The notes below the pieces were generated by a model. The model saw only the letters and a program-made list of their open reading frames with translations, made no database searches and was not told where the DNA came from. Source: an uncultured Clostridium sp. (GTDB taxonomy: Bacteria > Bacillota > Clostridia > Peptostreptococcales > Peptostreptococcaceae). From it: a DNA stretch of 45,973 nucleotides. Of this stretch, positions 28,421 to 39,418 are shown one piece after another (positions within the stretch are counted from its first letter, which is position 1; each line of letters begins with the position of its first letter). The stretch is taken from assembly GCA_945871955.1 (NCBI GenBank), contig CAMBXR010000018.1, forward strand, positions 1 to 45,973, read 5' to 3'. The position numbers were made by a program, and so were the translations under genes.

Positions 28421-30415
28421 ATGAGGAATAAACCAAGTTTTAAAATAAATATGCCAGAAATAAATATATATATATTAATTATTGGAATAACTAGTTTAAT
28501 TCTGCTTTTTTATAATTTATATATAGGATGTTTATTTTTCTTTGGTTTTATTTATATAGTATTTCACAACTGGAGAATTGCTAATTTTAGAAAAAAAGAG
28601 TGGAATAGATATATTGAAAATCTATCCCTAGATATAGATGAAACAACAAAAAAGGCAATTATGAACTTGCCTATACCTCTTTGTATTATCGAATTTGATG
28701 GAAATATATCTTGGTATAATAAGAAGTTTTATGATATGACACAATCGCCAGACTTACTTGGCGAAAATATAGATAATATTATTAAAAATATAAATTTAAG
28801 AAAAGTATTAAATGAAAATAAAGAAATGTATACTGATGTTACTTATAAAGATAGAAATTATACTGTTGTTTATAATGTAATAAAAAATGAACAAAACAAA
28901 CAGGTAAAGTATTTAATGATGCTTTACTGGATGGACAAAACAGAATATTTAGACCTTGCTCAAAAATATGAAGATGATAAAAATATAATAATGCTAATTC
29001 AAGTAGATGGATATGATGAAGTATTAAAAAGTGCCAGCGAGGATAAAAGACCTTTAATAACTGTAGAGCTAGAAAAAATATTATCTACATTAGAAATATC
29101 TTTACAAGCAGCAGTAAAAAGAACATCAAAGGATAAATACATAGTTATTACAAATCAAAAAGGTTTATCAAAGTTACAAGAAAATAAATTTACGATTTTA
29201 GACACCATAAGGGGTATTGATTATGGAAATACTCTACCTGTAACCATAAGTATAGGTGTGGGACGAAATGGAGACTCTATTTATGAAAATATTCAATTTG
29301 CTGCTGGAGCTCTTGATTTGGCCTTAGGTAGAGGTGGAGACCAAGCTATTGTAAAAACGAAAGATAAGTTTGAGTTTTATGGTGGTAAATCTAAGGCTGT
29401 TGAAAAAACGACAAAAGTTAAGTCTAGATTAATAGGTCATGCTTTAAAAGAAATAATATCTCAAAGTCAAACTATTTATATAATGGGACATAAATATCCA
29501 GATTTGGATGCAATGGGCTCAGCAGTTGGTATATATGATATATGCAAGTCTTTAAGAAAAGAGACTCACATAGTTTTAGATTATGTTAATGAATCTATAG
29601 AAGAATTTGTTAATAGACTGAATAAACAAGAATACTATCAAGGTTTATTTATAAGCAGAGAAGATGCAATTAAAAATTGTACAGCAGATACATTGGTAAT
29701 TGTAGTAGATACTCATAGACCTAGCTATACAGAGTGTGAGGAATTATTAGGAATTAGTAAAAAAGTAGCAGTAATAGATCATCACAGAAAAGGTGTTGAA
29801 TTTATTAAAGATACAGTTTTATCATTCCATGAAATTTATGTATCATCAACTTGTGAAATGGTAACAGAAGTTGTTCAATATCTAGAAGAGGATGTTAAAA
29901 TAAATAAACTTACTGCAGAAGGACTTTTAGCAGGTATAAATTTAGATACAAAATTCTTTGCATTTAAAACAGGAGTTAGGACTTTTGAAGCTGCTTCATA
30001 TTTAAAGAAAGTTGGAGCAGATACTACAGAAGTTAAGAAACTATTTAGAACAAATGTTGAAGATTTTAAGACAAAGGCTGAAATTATAAGTAATACTAAG
30101 ATTATTAATAATAGTATATGTATTTCTTATTCAAAAACAGAGTCAGATAATATTAATGTGGTTATTGCCCAAGCGGCAGATGAACTACTAACAGTAAAAA
30201 ATATAGAGGCATCATTTATTTTAGGCAAAAAAGATGAAACTGTATTTATAAGTGCAAGGTCTTTAGGAAAAATAAATGTACACGTTTTAATGGAGAAATT
30301 AGGCGGAGGTGGGCATATAGATATAGCTGGTGCACAGTTAGAAGGTATGTCTATTGAAGAAGCTTATGAAAAAGTAAAAAAAGTAGTTGAACAACACTTA
30401 AGGGAGGAACAATAA
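28421..30415 (+). CDS. gdpP: Cyclic-di-AMP phosphodiesterase GdpP (YybT)
   Basis: This 664-residue membrane protein has two N-terminal transmembrane helices (about 14-52), a PAS-like domain, a degenerate GGDEF domain (around 165-300) and a DHH/DHHA1 phosphodiesterase with [27 protein letters not shown] and C-terminal [12 protein letters not shown]. It hydrolyses c-di-AMP. I chose the ATG at 28421 because GGAGGG lies just upstream; the ATG 8 codons earlier overlaps the previous gene and lacks a ribosome binding site. rplI follows immediately. Confidence 0.95.
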   Translation: MRNKPSFKINMPEINIYILIIGITSLILLFYNLYIGCLFFFGFIYIVFHNWRIANFRKKEWNRYIENLSLDIDETTKKAIMNLPIPLCIIEFDGNISWYNKKFYDMTQSPDLLGENIDNIIKNINLRKVLNENKEMYTDVTYKDRNYTVVYNVIKNEQNKQVKYLMMLYWMDKTEYLDLAQKYEDDKNIIMLIQVDGYDEVLKSASEDKRPLITVELEKILSTLEISLQAAVKRTSKDKYIVITNQKGLSKLQENKFTILDTIRGIDYGNTLPVTISIGVGRNGDSIYENIQFAAGALDLALGRGGDQAIVKTKDKFEFYGGKSKAVEKTTKVKSRLIGHALKEIISQSQTIYIMGHKYPDLDAMGSAVGIYDICKSLRKETHIVLDYVNESIEEFVNRLNKQEYYQGLFISREDAIKNCTADTLVIVVDTHRPSYTECEELLGISKKVAVIDHHRKGVEFIKDTVLSFHEIYVSSTCEMVTEVVQYLEEDVKINKLTAEGLLAGINLDTKFFAFKTGVRTFEAASYLKKVGADTTEVKKLFRTNVEDFKTKAEIISNTKIINNSICISYSKTESDNINVVIAQAADELLTVKNIEASFILGKKDETVFISARSLGKINVHVLMEKLGGGGHIDIAGAQLEGMSIEEAYEKVKKVVEQHLREEQ

Positions 30416-30865
30416 ATGAAAGTAATATTATTAAAAGATGTAAAAGGAACAGGAAAAAAAGGTGAAGTAAAAGAAGTAAGTGATGGATACGCAAAAAACT
30501 TTTTATTACCTAAAAAAATGGCAGTAGTTGCTGATAATACAAATATTAAAGAATTAAATGAAAAAAATAAATCTAAAGAAAATAAAGCTCAAAAAGAATA
30601 TGAAGCAGCTGTAGAATTAGGAAAGAAAATGGAAGATATGGCTATAACTATATATTCAAAAGCTGGTGATGGTGGAAGATTATTTGGTTCAATAACTTCT
30701 AAAGATATAGCAGAGCAATTAAAAAAACAACATAGTATAGAAGTAGACAAAAGAAAAGTAATGCTTGACGAACCAATTAGAGTATTAGGATCAAGATTTG
30801 TTGAAATTAAAATACATCAAAAAGTAACTACTAAAATAAGAGTAGACGTAAGAGAAAAACAATAA
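30416..30865 (+). CDS. rplI: 50S ribosomal protein L9
   Basis: This 149-residue protein has the L9 N-terminal domain ([20 protein letters not shown]... [13 protein letters not shown]), a long charged connecting helix and the C-terminal domain ([16 protein letters not shown]). The ATG follows the gdpP stop directly, with GGGAGGAAC inside the end of gdpP, a tightly coupled arrangement. Confidence 0.97.
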   Translation: MKVILLKDVKGTGKKGEVKEVSDGYAKNFLLPKKMAVVADNTNIKELNEKNKSKENKAQKEYEAAVELGKKMEDMAITIYSKAGDGGRLFGSITSKDIAEQLKKQHSIEVDKRKVMLDEPIRVLGSRFVEIKIHQKVTTKIRVDVREKQ

Positions 30866-30887
30866 GCACTAGGTAGAGGTGATAATA

Positions 30888-32216
30888 ATGGAGGATACAA
30901 ATAGAATTCCTCCACATAGTGTGGAATCAGAGCAATCAATATTAGGTTCTATTATTCTTGATAAAGATGCAATAATAACTGTGGCAGAAATTATAAATCC
31001 AGGAGATTTTTATAAGGAAGCTCACAAAATTATATATGAGTCTATGTTAAGTCTAAATAGCAGTAATGAACCTATAGATTTGATAACATTAATAGAGGAA
31101 TTAAGAAAAGAAGGCCACTTAGATAATGTAGGTGGAATCAGTTATCTAACAAGTCTTTCAACAATAGTTCCAACGACATCTAATGTAAGATATTATGCTA
31201 ACATAGTTAAAGAAAAATCTGTAATGAGACAACTTATTAAAGCCTCTAACGAGATTATAAATTTAGGATATGATGCTTCTACGGATGTTCAGGAAATATT
31301 AGATAAGGCAGAAAAAAATATATTTGATATATCTCAAGAAAAATCAGGTGATGATATCCAGCCAATAAATTTAGTACTACAAGATACTTTCGATATGATT
31401 GAAAGATTGTGTACAGAAAAAAGTGAAGTTACTGGAATAACTACTGGTTTTGCAGATTTAAATAAAAAAATAAACGGATTACAAAGAACTGACTTAATTC
31501 TAGTGGCAGCAAGACCTGCTATGGGTAAAACGGCATTTTCACTAAATCTTGTTCAAAATGCAGCTCTAAAAGGTGATGCATCTGTAGCAGTATTTAGTTT
31601 GGAGATGTCTAAGGAACAACTTGTACAACGTATGCTTTCAGCCCAATCTAATGTGGAGTTAAGTAAAATAAAAACTGGTACATTGAGTGAATCTGATTGG
31701 CCAAGAATAATAGATGCTATGGCTGTATTATCAGAAGCCAACATATACATAGATGATACCCCAGGAATAAAAATATCAGAAATAAGATCTAAGTGTAGAA
31801 GATTAAAAATAGAAAAAGGATTAGATTTTATTCTAATAGATTACCTTCAATTAATGGAAGGTGAAGGAAAGAATGAAAATAGGCAACAGGAAATAGCTAA
31901 GATTTCTAGATCATTAAAAATATTAGCTAAAGAATTGAATTGTCCAGTTGTTGCCCTTTCTCAATTATCACGTTCACCGGAGCTTAGAAAAGATCATAGA
32001 CCTATATTATCCGATTTAAGAGAATCGGGATCTATAGAACAGGATGCTGATATAGTAATGTTCTTATATAGAGATGAATATTATCATGATGATTCAGAAA
32101 AGAAAAATATTGGTGAAGTTATTGTTGCAAAAAATAGACATGGTGAAACTGGAACAGTAGAATTAGTCTGGTTTGGACAAGTACAAAAATTTGCTGATAA
32201 AATTAGAGAAGTATAG
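30888..32216 (+). CDS. dnaB: Replicative DNA helicase (DnaB family)
   Basis: This 442-residue hexameric 5'-3' helicase has an N-terminal helical domain (IPPHSVESEQSILGSIIL) and a RecA-like domain with Walker A RPAMGKTAF (Lys214, Thr215), Walker B (FILIDYLQL) and the arginine-finger region. I use the ATG at 30888, 7 nt from GAGGT; an in-frame GTG at 30879 overlaps that site. Its presumptive loaders are the DnaI- and DnaD-like proteins encoded downstream on the other strand. In B. subtilis the same protein is called DnaC. Confidence 0.96.
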   Translation: MEDTNRIPPHSVESEQSILGSIILDKDAIITVAEIINPGDFYKEAHKIIYESMLSLNSSNEPIDLITLIEELRKEGHLDNVGGISYLTSLSTIVPTTSNVRYYANIVKEKSVMRQLIKASNEIINLGYDASTDVQEILDKAEKNIFDISQEKSGDDIQPINLVLQDTFDMIERLCTEKSEVTGITTGFADLNKKINGLQRTDLILVAARPAMGKTAFSLNLVQNAALKGDASVAVFSLEMSKEQLVQRMLSAQSNVELSKIKTGTLSESDWPRIIDAMAVLSEANIYIDDTPGIKISEIRSKCRRLKIEKGLDFILIDYLQLMEGEGKNENRQQEIAKISRSLKILAKELNCPVVALSQLSRSPELRKDHRPILSDLRESGSIEQDADIVMFLYRDEYYHDDSEKKNIGEVIVAKNRHGETGTVELVWFGQVQKFADKIREV

Positions 32217-32560
32217 ACAAATATCCACAGAACAACCTTTCTGTATATAAGAAAATTGTGGATATTTTTACAAAAATAGCATTAAGTATAGCAGATACAA
32301 TGAAAACTTATTCACAATATCCACAAAATATATGTGGATAAATGTGTATAACTGTATAAATATGTGTAAAAGTTGAAAAAAGAGTTGTTTATAAGATACA
32401 CCAATCTTACAAACAACTCAAATTTATGCCTAAAAATAAAATTATATGGTAATAATATAATGAAGATATAAATATTTTTATATATTTAATACAACAATTG
32501 TTGAAAAATATTTGTGAATTATATAAAACTACATATTAAAAATTATAAAAAACTAAAAAA
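32217..32560. other. dnaB-purA gap: hairpins and a DnaA-box cluster
   Basis: A terminator-like hairpin (AATATCCACA/TGTGGATATT, 32220-32266, then TTTT) follows dnaB. Within 44 bp downstream come three DnaA boxes matching TTATNCACA at 32308-32316 (+), 32333-32341 (-) and 32343-32351 (-), plus a one-mismatch box at 32317-32325. A second long hairpin (GAGTTGTTT...AAACAACTC, 32382-32419) follows. There is no gene. Confidence 0.7.
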
Positions 32561-32561
32561 G

Positions 32562-32610
32562 TTGAAACTAATACGAATGTTTGATAAAATATAGTACGTA
32601 AGTGTTCGAT
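32562..32610 (+). promoter_or_regulatory. purA promoter with paired PurBox-like sites
   Basis: TTGAAA (32562-32567), a 17-bp spacer and TAAAAT (32585-32590) form a good promoter. A CGAA core in AATACGAATGTT (32570-32581) falls in the spacer, and an inverted TTCG core in AAGTGTTCGATTAA lies just downstream. The pair resembles PurR operators of Firmicutes (CGAA cores in inverted orientation), which would repress purA when purines are plentiful. Confidence 0.5.
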
Positions 32611-32667
32611 TAAGACTATGAAAATAAATTATATAGATTTTCTATATAGATAATAGAGGTGAAATAG

Positions 32668-33957
<1,290 letters not shown>

Positions 33958-33973
33958 TGTTTCACATAGAACA
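33958..33973. promoter_or_regulatory. Weak parS-like sequence after purA
   Basis: TGTTTCACATAGAACA matches 13 of 16 bases of the parS consensus, with mismatches in the right half. It starts directly after the purA stop codon. Weaker than the site at 16895; included as a candidate only. Confidence 0.35.
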
Positions 33974-33974
33974 A

Positions 33975-34016
33975 AAAATAGGAGAAAACTATCTGAAGTT
34001 TTCTCCTATTTTTTTA
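33975..34016. terminator. Bidirectional terminator between purA and the dnaI-like gene
   Basis: The stem AGGAGAAAACT (33980-33990) pairs with AGTTTTCTCCT (33997-34007), flanked by A runs on the left and T runs on the right, so it works for both converging genes. It contains the stop codon of the minus-strand helicase-loader gene. Confidence 0.87.
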
Positions 34017-35010
34017 TATTTGATATTTTATTTTGCCATCTTAAGTCAGCACCGATAAATTTAATCATTTTAAATTTATCAAATATACGTGAGAATATTC
34101 TTTGAGAATAAAGTTCACCTAGTTGAGCAGGATTAAGATTAGTAGAAATTATAGTTTTTTTACCATTTAATAAACGTGTATTTAATATAATAAATAATTC
34201 ACTTATGGTAAAGGAATTAGTTAACTCTGTACCTAAATCATCAATTATTAATAAATCACATTCAAATAGATTTTCATAATCCTCTCTTGATAAATGGTTA
34301 TCAGAATTTCTAAATTTATATTCCTCAATAATTTCAAACATTTTAAAAGCTGTTTGATAAATTACTAAGTATCCTTTATCAAGAAGTTCTTTGGCAATAT
34401 AGCTAGACATAAATGTTTTACCTAATCCCGTATCTCCATAAAATAATAAATTTTTATCATTGTCCTTATCAAAATCATAAATAAACTCATCACAATCAGA
34501 TAAGATTAACTGCATATTTTGTCTAGGAGATATACCGCTATTTGGATCAATTTCATCAGAAAAAATGCTATCATCATATGTACACTGATTCTGTTTTTCT
34601 AATGTTCTAGATAGATTAGACATCTTATATGATTCATTTATTATAGCTTGTTTCAAACAATTACACTTTTTCCCGTTAGGTAAGAAACCTCTATCTTTGC
34701 ATAAGTTGCATTCATATTGGATTTCTAAATATCCCTTGGGAACATTCCATTTGTCTAGTAAGTTCTGTTTCTTTTTTGTTAAAGCTTGGATTTTTTCCTT
34801 TGCTTCTAAAGAAAGTGTCTCTTTATTTGAAGGATTTTTAAGAACCAGTTTCATCATTTCTAGACCAACTTTGTTAATTTGGTCTTCTATTTCTTTTACT
34901 TCAGGTATTTGTTTATAAACATCATTTTTTCTTTGTTCTAATAATCTATCTGCTTTATCTCTTTTTCTTTCATAATTTATAAGAATATCTCTTAATGTTG
35001 ATTCCTTCAT
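34006..35010 (-). CDS. AAA+ helicase loader (DnaI/DnaC-like)
   Basis: This 334-residue protein has a helical N-terminal region, a four-cysteine zinc site (Cys101, 104, 116 and 118 in CNLCKDRGFLPNGKKCNC) and an AAA+ ATPase domain with Walker A GDTGLGKT (192-199) and Walker B LLIIDDLGTE. This is the DnaI/DnaC plan for loading the DnaB helicase. It pairs with the DnaD-like gene immediately upstream. In C. difficile the equivalent gene, near dnaB and purA, encodes the characterised loader. Confidence 0.9.
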   Translation of the reverse strand: MKESTLRDILINYERKRDKADRLLEQRKNDVYKQIPEVKEIEDQINKVGLEMMKLVLKNPSNKETLSLEAKEKIQALTKKKQNLLDKWNVPKGYLEIQYECNLCKDRGFLPNGKKCNCLKQAIINESYKMSNLSRTLEKQNQCTYDDSIFSDEIDPNSGISPRQNMQLILSDCDEFIYDFDKDNDKNLLFYGDTGLGKTFMSSYIAKELLDKGYLVIYQTAFKMFEIIEEYKFRNSDNHLSREDYENLFECDLLIIDDLGTELTNSFTISELFIILNTRLLNGKKTIISTNLNPAQLGELYSQRIFSRIFDKFKMIKFIGADLRWQNKISNIKK

Positions 35011-35025
35011 TTAACCACCTGCCTA

Positions 35026-36084
35026 CTAAAACTTACCCTTTTGACTTTCTTTAAGTAGTTTTTCTAATTCATCAGGGCTGTAGTTTCTAAATGTTTCATT
35101 GATATTATGGAACCTTGTTTTAACTTTAGGAGTTGATGTATTATTTGCAATAGTACTTTTTCTTTGTTGTTTCTTTTGGTTAAATTCTTCCTCTAATTTA
35201 GCAATATCATCTAAAGTTCTAACATTATTCTTTTTATATCTCTCAATTATACCATTTATATAAGATATAGACGGATTAGTTGTATTTTTAGATTTACTAC
35301 AAGCTTCTAATATAACTTCTATATCCATATTGTACTTATCAATCCATTTGTCCATAATTCTTTTTTCTTCAGTACCAGGATTTCTGTTGAATCCTAAAGA
35401 TTTAAAGATAAGTTTATAAATATCATAACGTTTCTTGTCTTCTATTATGTTTTTTTCAATATCCTCTATAGTATAAAGACCTAAATCATACCAGTTTCTA
35501 AGGATACCTTCAACATAGTTAAGATTTTTTGGTACGCCATTGTTGTTTTGTTTTGCAGTTTCATATGCATAAACAATAACATCAGGTGTAACATTAAATT
35601 TTTCTCTAATATCTAGTATTCTTAATTTTTCAGATGGATCTAGGAATCTTCCGATTATACGATTTATATTGTTGAACATTTTAGTTATACTTGGATTTTC
35701 TCCTGCAGAAACTATTCTGTTACTATTAGACTTTATAGAATTTGTATTTACTTGTAAATTTTCCACATATAATCTTTTTAAGTCTAAGAATTCAATTGAA
35801 TAATCATAATAATCTGGACTGTCATTTTTATGCATTTTTATTATGTTTTGCTTTTCCCAAAATTTCCATGCATTTATAACATCTGATAAGGGAACTTCTA
35901 AAATTCTAGCAATAGAATTATTGTCAAACTTAGGATCAGGTATTGAAGAACACACTTGTCTATATGCTAAAAGATATACTTTAGTGTATAATCCGTCACC
36001 CATAGGCATATATATATCTATGAAGATGTTTGGAATGGTTGTCTCTCCAAAGTCTATATCATTTTCTTCTTTATAAAAAAACAT
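35026..36084 (-). CDS. DnaD/DnaB-domain replication initiation protein
   Basis: This 352-residue protein has an N-terminal winged-helix-like region and two consecutive DnaB_2-type repeats, one with YVEGILRNWYDLGLYTIEDI and one with YINGIIERYKKNNVRTLDDI, followed by a charged tail. Such proteins remodel origin DNA and work with the helicase loader at initiation. It is co-directional with the DnaI-like gene, 15 bp upstream of it. Whether it corresponds to DnaB or DnaD of B. subtilis cannot be decided from sequence. Confidence 0.85.
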   Translation of the reverse strand: MFFYKEENDIDFGETTIPNIFIDIYMPMGDGLYTKVYLLAYRQVCSSIPDPKFDNNSIARILEVPLSDVINAWKFWEKQNIIKMHKNDSPDYYDYSIEFLDLKRLYVENLQVNTNSIKSNSNRIVSAGENPSITKMFNNINRIIGRFLDPSEKLRILDIREKFNVTPDVIVYAYETAKQNNNGVPKNLNYVEGILRNWYDLGLYTIEDIEKNIIEDKKRYDIYKLIFKSLGFNRNPGTEEKRIMDKWIDKYNMDIEVILEACSKSKNTTNPSISYINGIIERYKKNNVRTLDDIAKLEEEFNQKKQQRKSTIANNTSTPKVKTRFHNINETFRNYSPDELEKLLKESQKGKF

Positions 36085-36177
36085 ATAATCACCTCAGCTT
36101 CAATTATAACATAAAAGCTATTACAAATTTATATTGGAAGTTTTAAAAAAAAATATTCACCCAAAAGGAGGTATAAA

Positions 36178-37647
36178 TTGGTTATTAAATTTGATAAAAA
36201 GAGAAGAAGACTATTTGTTTTAATTCTATCTCTTCTAATCATTGTTGGGTATGGTATACGCTCATTTATACTTACTAATCAAAGAGAAACTTTTACTCTT
36301 CAAGATGAAAAAAGTAAAAATGAATATACAATTGATGTAATATATGATGATGAAACTAACCGTATTTTATGCAATGAGAGCTTAGTTTATATAAATAATA
36401 CGAAAACCACACTAGATAAAATATATTTACATATTTATCCAAATGCTTTTTGTGATAGACAATTGGTTCCTTTTGAAGATACAGAAATGGATAGAGCTTA
36501 TCCTAATGGATTTAATGAAGGGTATATTGATATTAAAAATGTATTAAGTAATAATAATAAATCAACGTATGAAATTATAGGGGATAAGAATGATATTTTA
36601 CAAATTAAATTAGACAAACTACTAAAAGCAGGAGAAGTAATAAAAATTGATTTGAAATATAATGTTAAACTGCCTAATTGTTTGGGAAGATTTGGTTATG
36701 GAGATAATACAGTAAATGTGACAAACTGGTTTCCTATTGCCTGTGTTTATGATGATAAGGGGTGGAATTTAAAAAGTTATGAGACTGTTGGAGACCCTTT
36801 TTATAGTGATACTAGTAATTTCAAAGTAAAACTATTAGCACCATCAAAATACAAGTTAGCAACTACAGGAAATATAGCAGAAATAAAGACTGATAATGAG
36901 AAGACTCAGTATACCATAGAAGGAAAAATGGTTAGAGATTTTGCTTTTATATTAAGTGAGAAGTTTATAGTAAATAAAACAAATTATAAAGGTATAACTA
37001 TAACTACATATAACTTAAATGAAGATATGAGTAAGGAATCTATGGATGTGGCTAAATCATCTATAGAGATTTTTAGTAAATTATTTGGTGATTATCCTTA
37101 TGATACATACTCTGTAGTATCATCTGATTTTTTCATAGGAGGAATGGAATACCCTATGTTGTCGATGATAGATGAAAGTTTATATAATAGTGAAAATAAA
37201 TTCTTATTGGAATATGTAATAGCCCATGAAACAGCTCATCAATGGTGGTATAGTGTTATAGGAAATGATGAAATAAGTGAACCATGGCTAGATGAAGCAA
37301 TTACAGAATACTCAACTATACTTTACTTTGAAGAAAAATACGGTAAAGAAACAGGAGACAAATTGATAAAAACTATGGAGGTTCAGACGAGAGATTTTAA
37401 AACAAATGACATATTTAAGGCAACAACAGACTACAAGAATTCATCAGAATACAGTCTTAGTGTTTACACTAAAGGGGCAGTACTTTTTAATGAGATAAGA
37501 AAAGAAGTAGGGGATGAAATGTTTTTTAATACTTTAAGAGAATACTATAGTACATATAAGTTTAAAAATGTAAATAGCTCTCAATTTGTTGAACTTTGGA
37601 AGAGCAAAGGCGTTGATATTGAGAAAATTATAAAAGAATGTAAATAA
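36178..37647 (+). CDS. Membrane-anchored M1-family metallopeptidase
   Basis: This 489-residue protein has an N-terminal transmembrane anchor (about 12-32, after RRR) with the rest outside the cell. It has a GGMEYP exopeptidase-type motif (321-326), zinc motif HETAH (350-354) and the third ligand in DEAITEYS (Glu373). Together these mark a gluzincin aminopeptidase of family M1; the substrate is unknown. It starts at TTG with AAGGAGG in front and is followed by a terminator. Confidence 0.9.
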   Translation: MVIKFDKKRRRLFVLILSLLIIVGYGIRSFILTNQRETFTLQDEKSKNEYTIDVIYDDETNRILCNESLVYINNTKTTLDKIYLHIYPNAFCDRQLVPFEDTEMDRAYPNGFNEGYIDIKNVLSNNNKSTYEIIGDKNDILQIKLDKLLKAGEVIKIDLKYNVKLPNCLGRFGYGDNTVNVTNWFPIACVYDDKGWNLKSYETVGDPFYSDTSNFKVKLLAPSKYKLATTGNIAEIKTDNEKTQYTIEGKMVRDFAFILSEKFIVNKTNYKGITITTYNLNEDMSKESMDVAKSSIEIFSKLFGDYPYDTYSVVSSDFFIGGMEYPMLSMIDESLYNSENKFLLEYVIAHETAHQWWYSVIGNDEISEPWLDEAITEYSTILYFEEKYGKETGDKLIKTMEVQTRDFKTNDIFKATTDYKNSSEYSLSVYTKGAVLFNEIRKEVGDEMFFNTLREYYSTYKFKNVNSSQFVELWKSKGVDIEKIIKECK

Positions 37648-37656
37648 AAATTTGTG

Positions 37657-37695
37657 ATAGAGCATTGAAAAATAATTTAATGCTCTATTTTTTTG
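37657..37695 (+). terminator. Terminator after the M1 peptidase gene
   Basis: The stem ATAGAGCATT/AATGCTCTAT is perfect over 10 bp, has a 12-nt loop and is followed by TTTTTT. Confidence 0.85.
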
Positions 37696-37735
37696 GTATA
37701 ATATAATTTATGAGAAAAAGAGAAAGAGGTGGGCC

Positions 37736-38527
37736 ATGCTAAAATATTGTTCTATAGGAAGTGGAAGCAGTGGTAATTGTCATTTTGTTAGTTATAAAGA
37801 TACAAGTATATTAATAGATGCAGGCCTTAGCGGTAAAAGAATAATAACAGGGTTAAATGATATAGATGCCCAAATAGATAAAATAAAAGGTATATTTATA
37901 ACTCACGAACATTCTGATCATATAAAAGGTGCGGGAATATTATCTAGAAAATTGGACATACCTATTTTTGCAAATGTAAAAACATGGTGTGCCATGAAAG
38001 ATAAATTAGGAAATATAAAAGAAGAACATATGAAAGTATTTGAAAATGATAAAACTTATAGTATTGGAGACATTGGAATTAAACCTTTTTCCATACCACA
38101 TGACTCTGCAGATGCTGTAGGATATAATTTATTTTCAGATAAAGAAAAGATGTCTATAGCAACTGATATAGGATGTATTACAGATAATATTAGAAAAAAT
38201 CTTTTTGATTCAAAACTTGTAGTGCTAGAGTCAAACTATGATCCTAATATGTTAATGATGGGAAGCTATACTTATAGTTTAAAAAGAAGGGTAATGTCTG
38301 ATTGTGGTCATTTATCTAATGAGGAAGCGGCAAAATTTTGTGTGGAATTAATTAATAATAATACAGAGTCTATATTATTAGCTCATTTAAGCAAGGAAAA
38401 TAATTTTCCAGATTTAGCTTTTGCTACATCTAAAAATGTATTAGCAAATAATGATATGATAATAGGAAGAGATTTAAATTTAGAAGTTTTATCGAGAGAT
38501 AATGTTTCTAAAGTTTTTGAACTATAG
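37736..38527 (+). CDS. walJ: WalJ/YycJ metallo-beta-lactamase-fold hydrolase
   Basis: This 263-residue MBL-fold protein has the metal motif THEHSDH (His57, His59, Asp61, His62) and downstream ligands in CGHLSNEEA and LLAHLSKENN. It matches YycJ/WalJ, a 5'-3' DNA exonuclease type implicated in mismatch repair and cell-wall coordination. The walRK genes that usually accompany it are not in this window. It precedes rlmH, its common neighbour. Confidence 0.85.
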   Translation: MLKYCSIGSGSSGNCHFVSYKDTSILIDAGLSGKRIITGLNDIDAQIDKIKGIFITHEHSDHIKGAGILSRKLDIPIFANVKTWCAMKDKLGNIKEEHMKVFENDKTYSIGDIGIKPFSIPHDSADAVGYNLFSDKEKMSIATDIGCITDNIRKNLFDSKLVVLESNYDPNMLMMGSYTYSLKRRVMSDCGHLSNEEAAKFCVELINNNTESILLAHLSKENNFPDLAFATSKNVLANNDMIIGRDLNLEVLSRDNVSKVFEL

Positions 38528-38530
38528 ATA

Positions 38531-38556
38531 AAAACTTATCAAATTTGATAAGTTTT
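38531..38556. terminator. Perfect 26-bp palindrome between walJ and rlmH
   Basis: AAAACTTATC and GATAAGTTTT flank AAATTT. The sequence is fully self-complementary, starts just after the walJ stop and could end walJ transcription or act as an attenuator before rlmH. The T run is short. Confidence 0.55.
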
Positions 38557-38572
38557 AAAAAAGGAGAAAAGT

Positions 38573-39052
38573 ATGCGTATTAGTATAATTTGCGTAGGAA
38601 AAATAAAAGAAAAATATCTAAAACTAGGAATAGATGAGTTTACAAAAAGATTGTCTAAATACTGTAAACTAGAAATAATAGAATTGGACGATGAAAAAGC
38701 TCCAGAAAATCTAAGCGATAAAGAAATGCTTATGATTAAAGAAAAAGAAGGTAAAAAAATACTAAGTAAGATAAAAGATAATGCTCATGTAATAGCCCTT
38801 GCTATAGATGGTAAGAATTTATCATCTGAAGAATTAGCAGACAATATTAATAATTTAGGTGTAAGAGGTACAAGCCATATAGTATTTGTAATAGGTGGTT
38901 CATTAGGTTTATCTGATGAAGTATTAAAAAGAGCAAATTATAAATTATCTTTTTCTAAAATGACCTTCCCTCATCAATTGATGAGACTTATTTTATTAGA
39001 GCAAGTATATAGAGCTTATAGAATAAATAGCGGTGAACCGTACCATAAATAA
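38573..39052 (+). CDS. rlmH: 23S rRNA (pseudouridine-1915-N3) methyltransferase RlmH
   Basis: This 159-residue SPOUT methyltransferase has [16 protein letters not shown], a knot with [14 protein letters not shown] and the conserved C-terminus [13 protein letters not shown]. It methylates pseudouridine 1915 in helix 69. The 3' end of rlmH is the attachment site for SCCmec in staphylococci; here the gene is intact, and accessory DNA begins right after it. Confidence 0.96.
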   Translation: MRISIICVGKIKEKYLKLGIDEFTKRLSKYCKLEIIELDDEKAPENLSDKEMLMIKEKEGKKILSKIKDNAHVIALAIDGKNLSSEELADNINNLGVRGTSHIVFVIGGSLGLSDEVLKRANYKLSFSKMTFPHQLMRLILLEQVYRAYRINSGEPYHK

Positions 39053-39418
39053 ATGAGGTTTTGGATAGAATTGGATATATAAATGGACGATAGGTGTGCT
39101 TTAATTTTTGCAATGAAACTTACAAAAATCTAAAGTTTGAATTTTTGTTGGGTATTTTAATTTTATTTATAGATTCTTCATTTTTCACTACTTGAGAAAA
39201 TTAGAATTTGTTTTTCAGAATCTATAGCATTGAAAAAATTTTTATATTATATATAATATAATTATACTAAAATATAAGCATAAAAAATATAAATGTAAAG
39301 GTGTTGTAAATATGCGCAAAGAGGTAATTTTTAATTAAATTAACTGAATAAGGATTATTTTTAAAAGTATATGAAAAACAAACAAATTTTTTAAGAAATA
39401 CTAGGATGGTGATGATTA
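39053..39418. other. 366-bp gap after rlmH with hairpins and a promoter
   Basis: It holds an 8-bp hairpin ACAAAAAT/ATTTTTGT (39122-39148) and a 9-bp inverted repeat ATAGATTCT/AGAATCTAT (39169-39177 and 39217-39225). Directly after is a promoter TTGAAA-16 bp-TATAAT (39230-39257), which probably drives the MFS gene. No gene is visible beyond an 8-codon ORF at 39312. I found no recombination site repeat at the rlmH end. Confidence 0.5.

Noticed and set aside
36178-37647. M1 peptidase as leukotriene A4 hydrolase or a named aminopeptidase
   Set aside because: The motifs support the family only; nothing in the sequence fixes the substrate.
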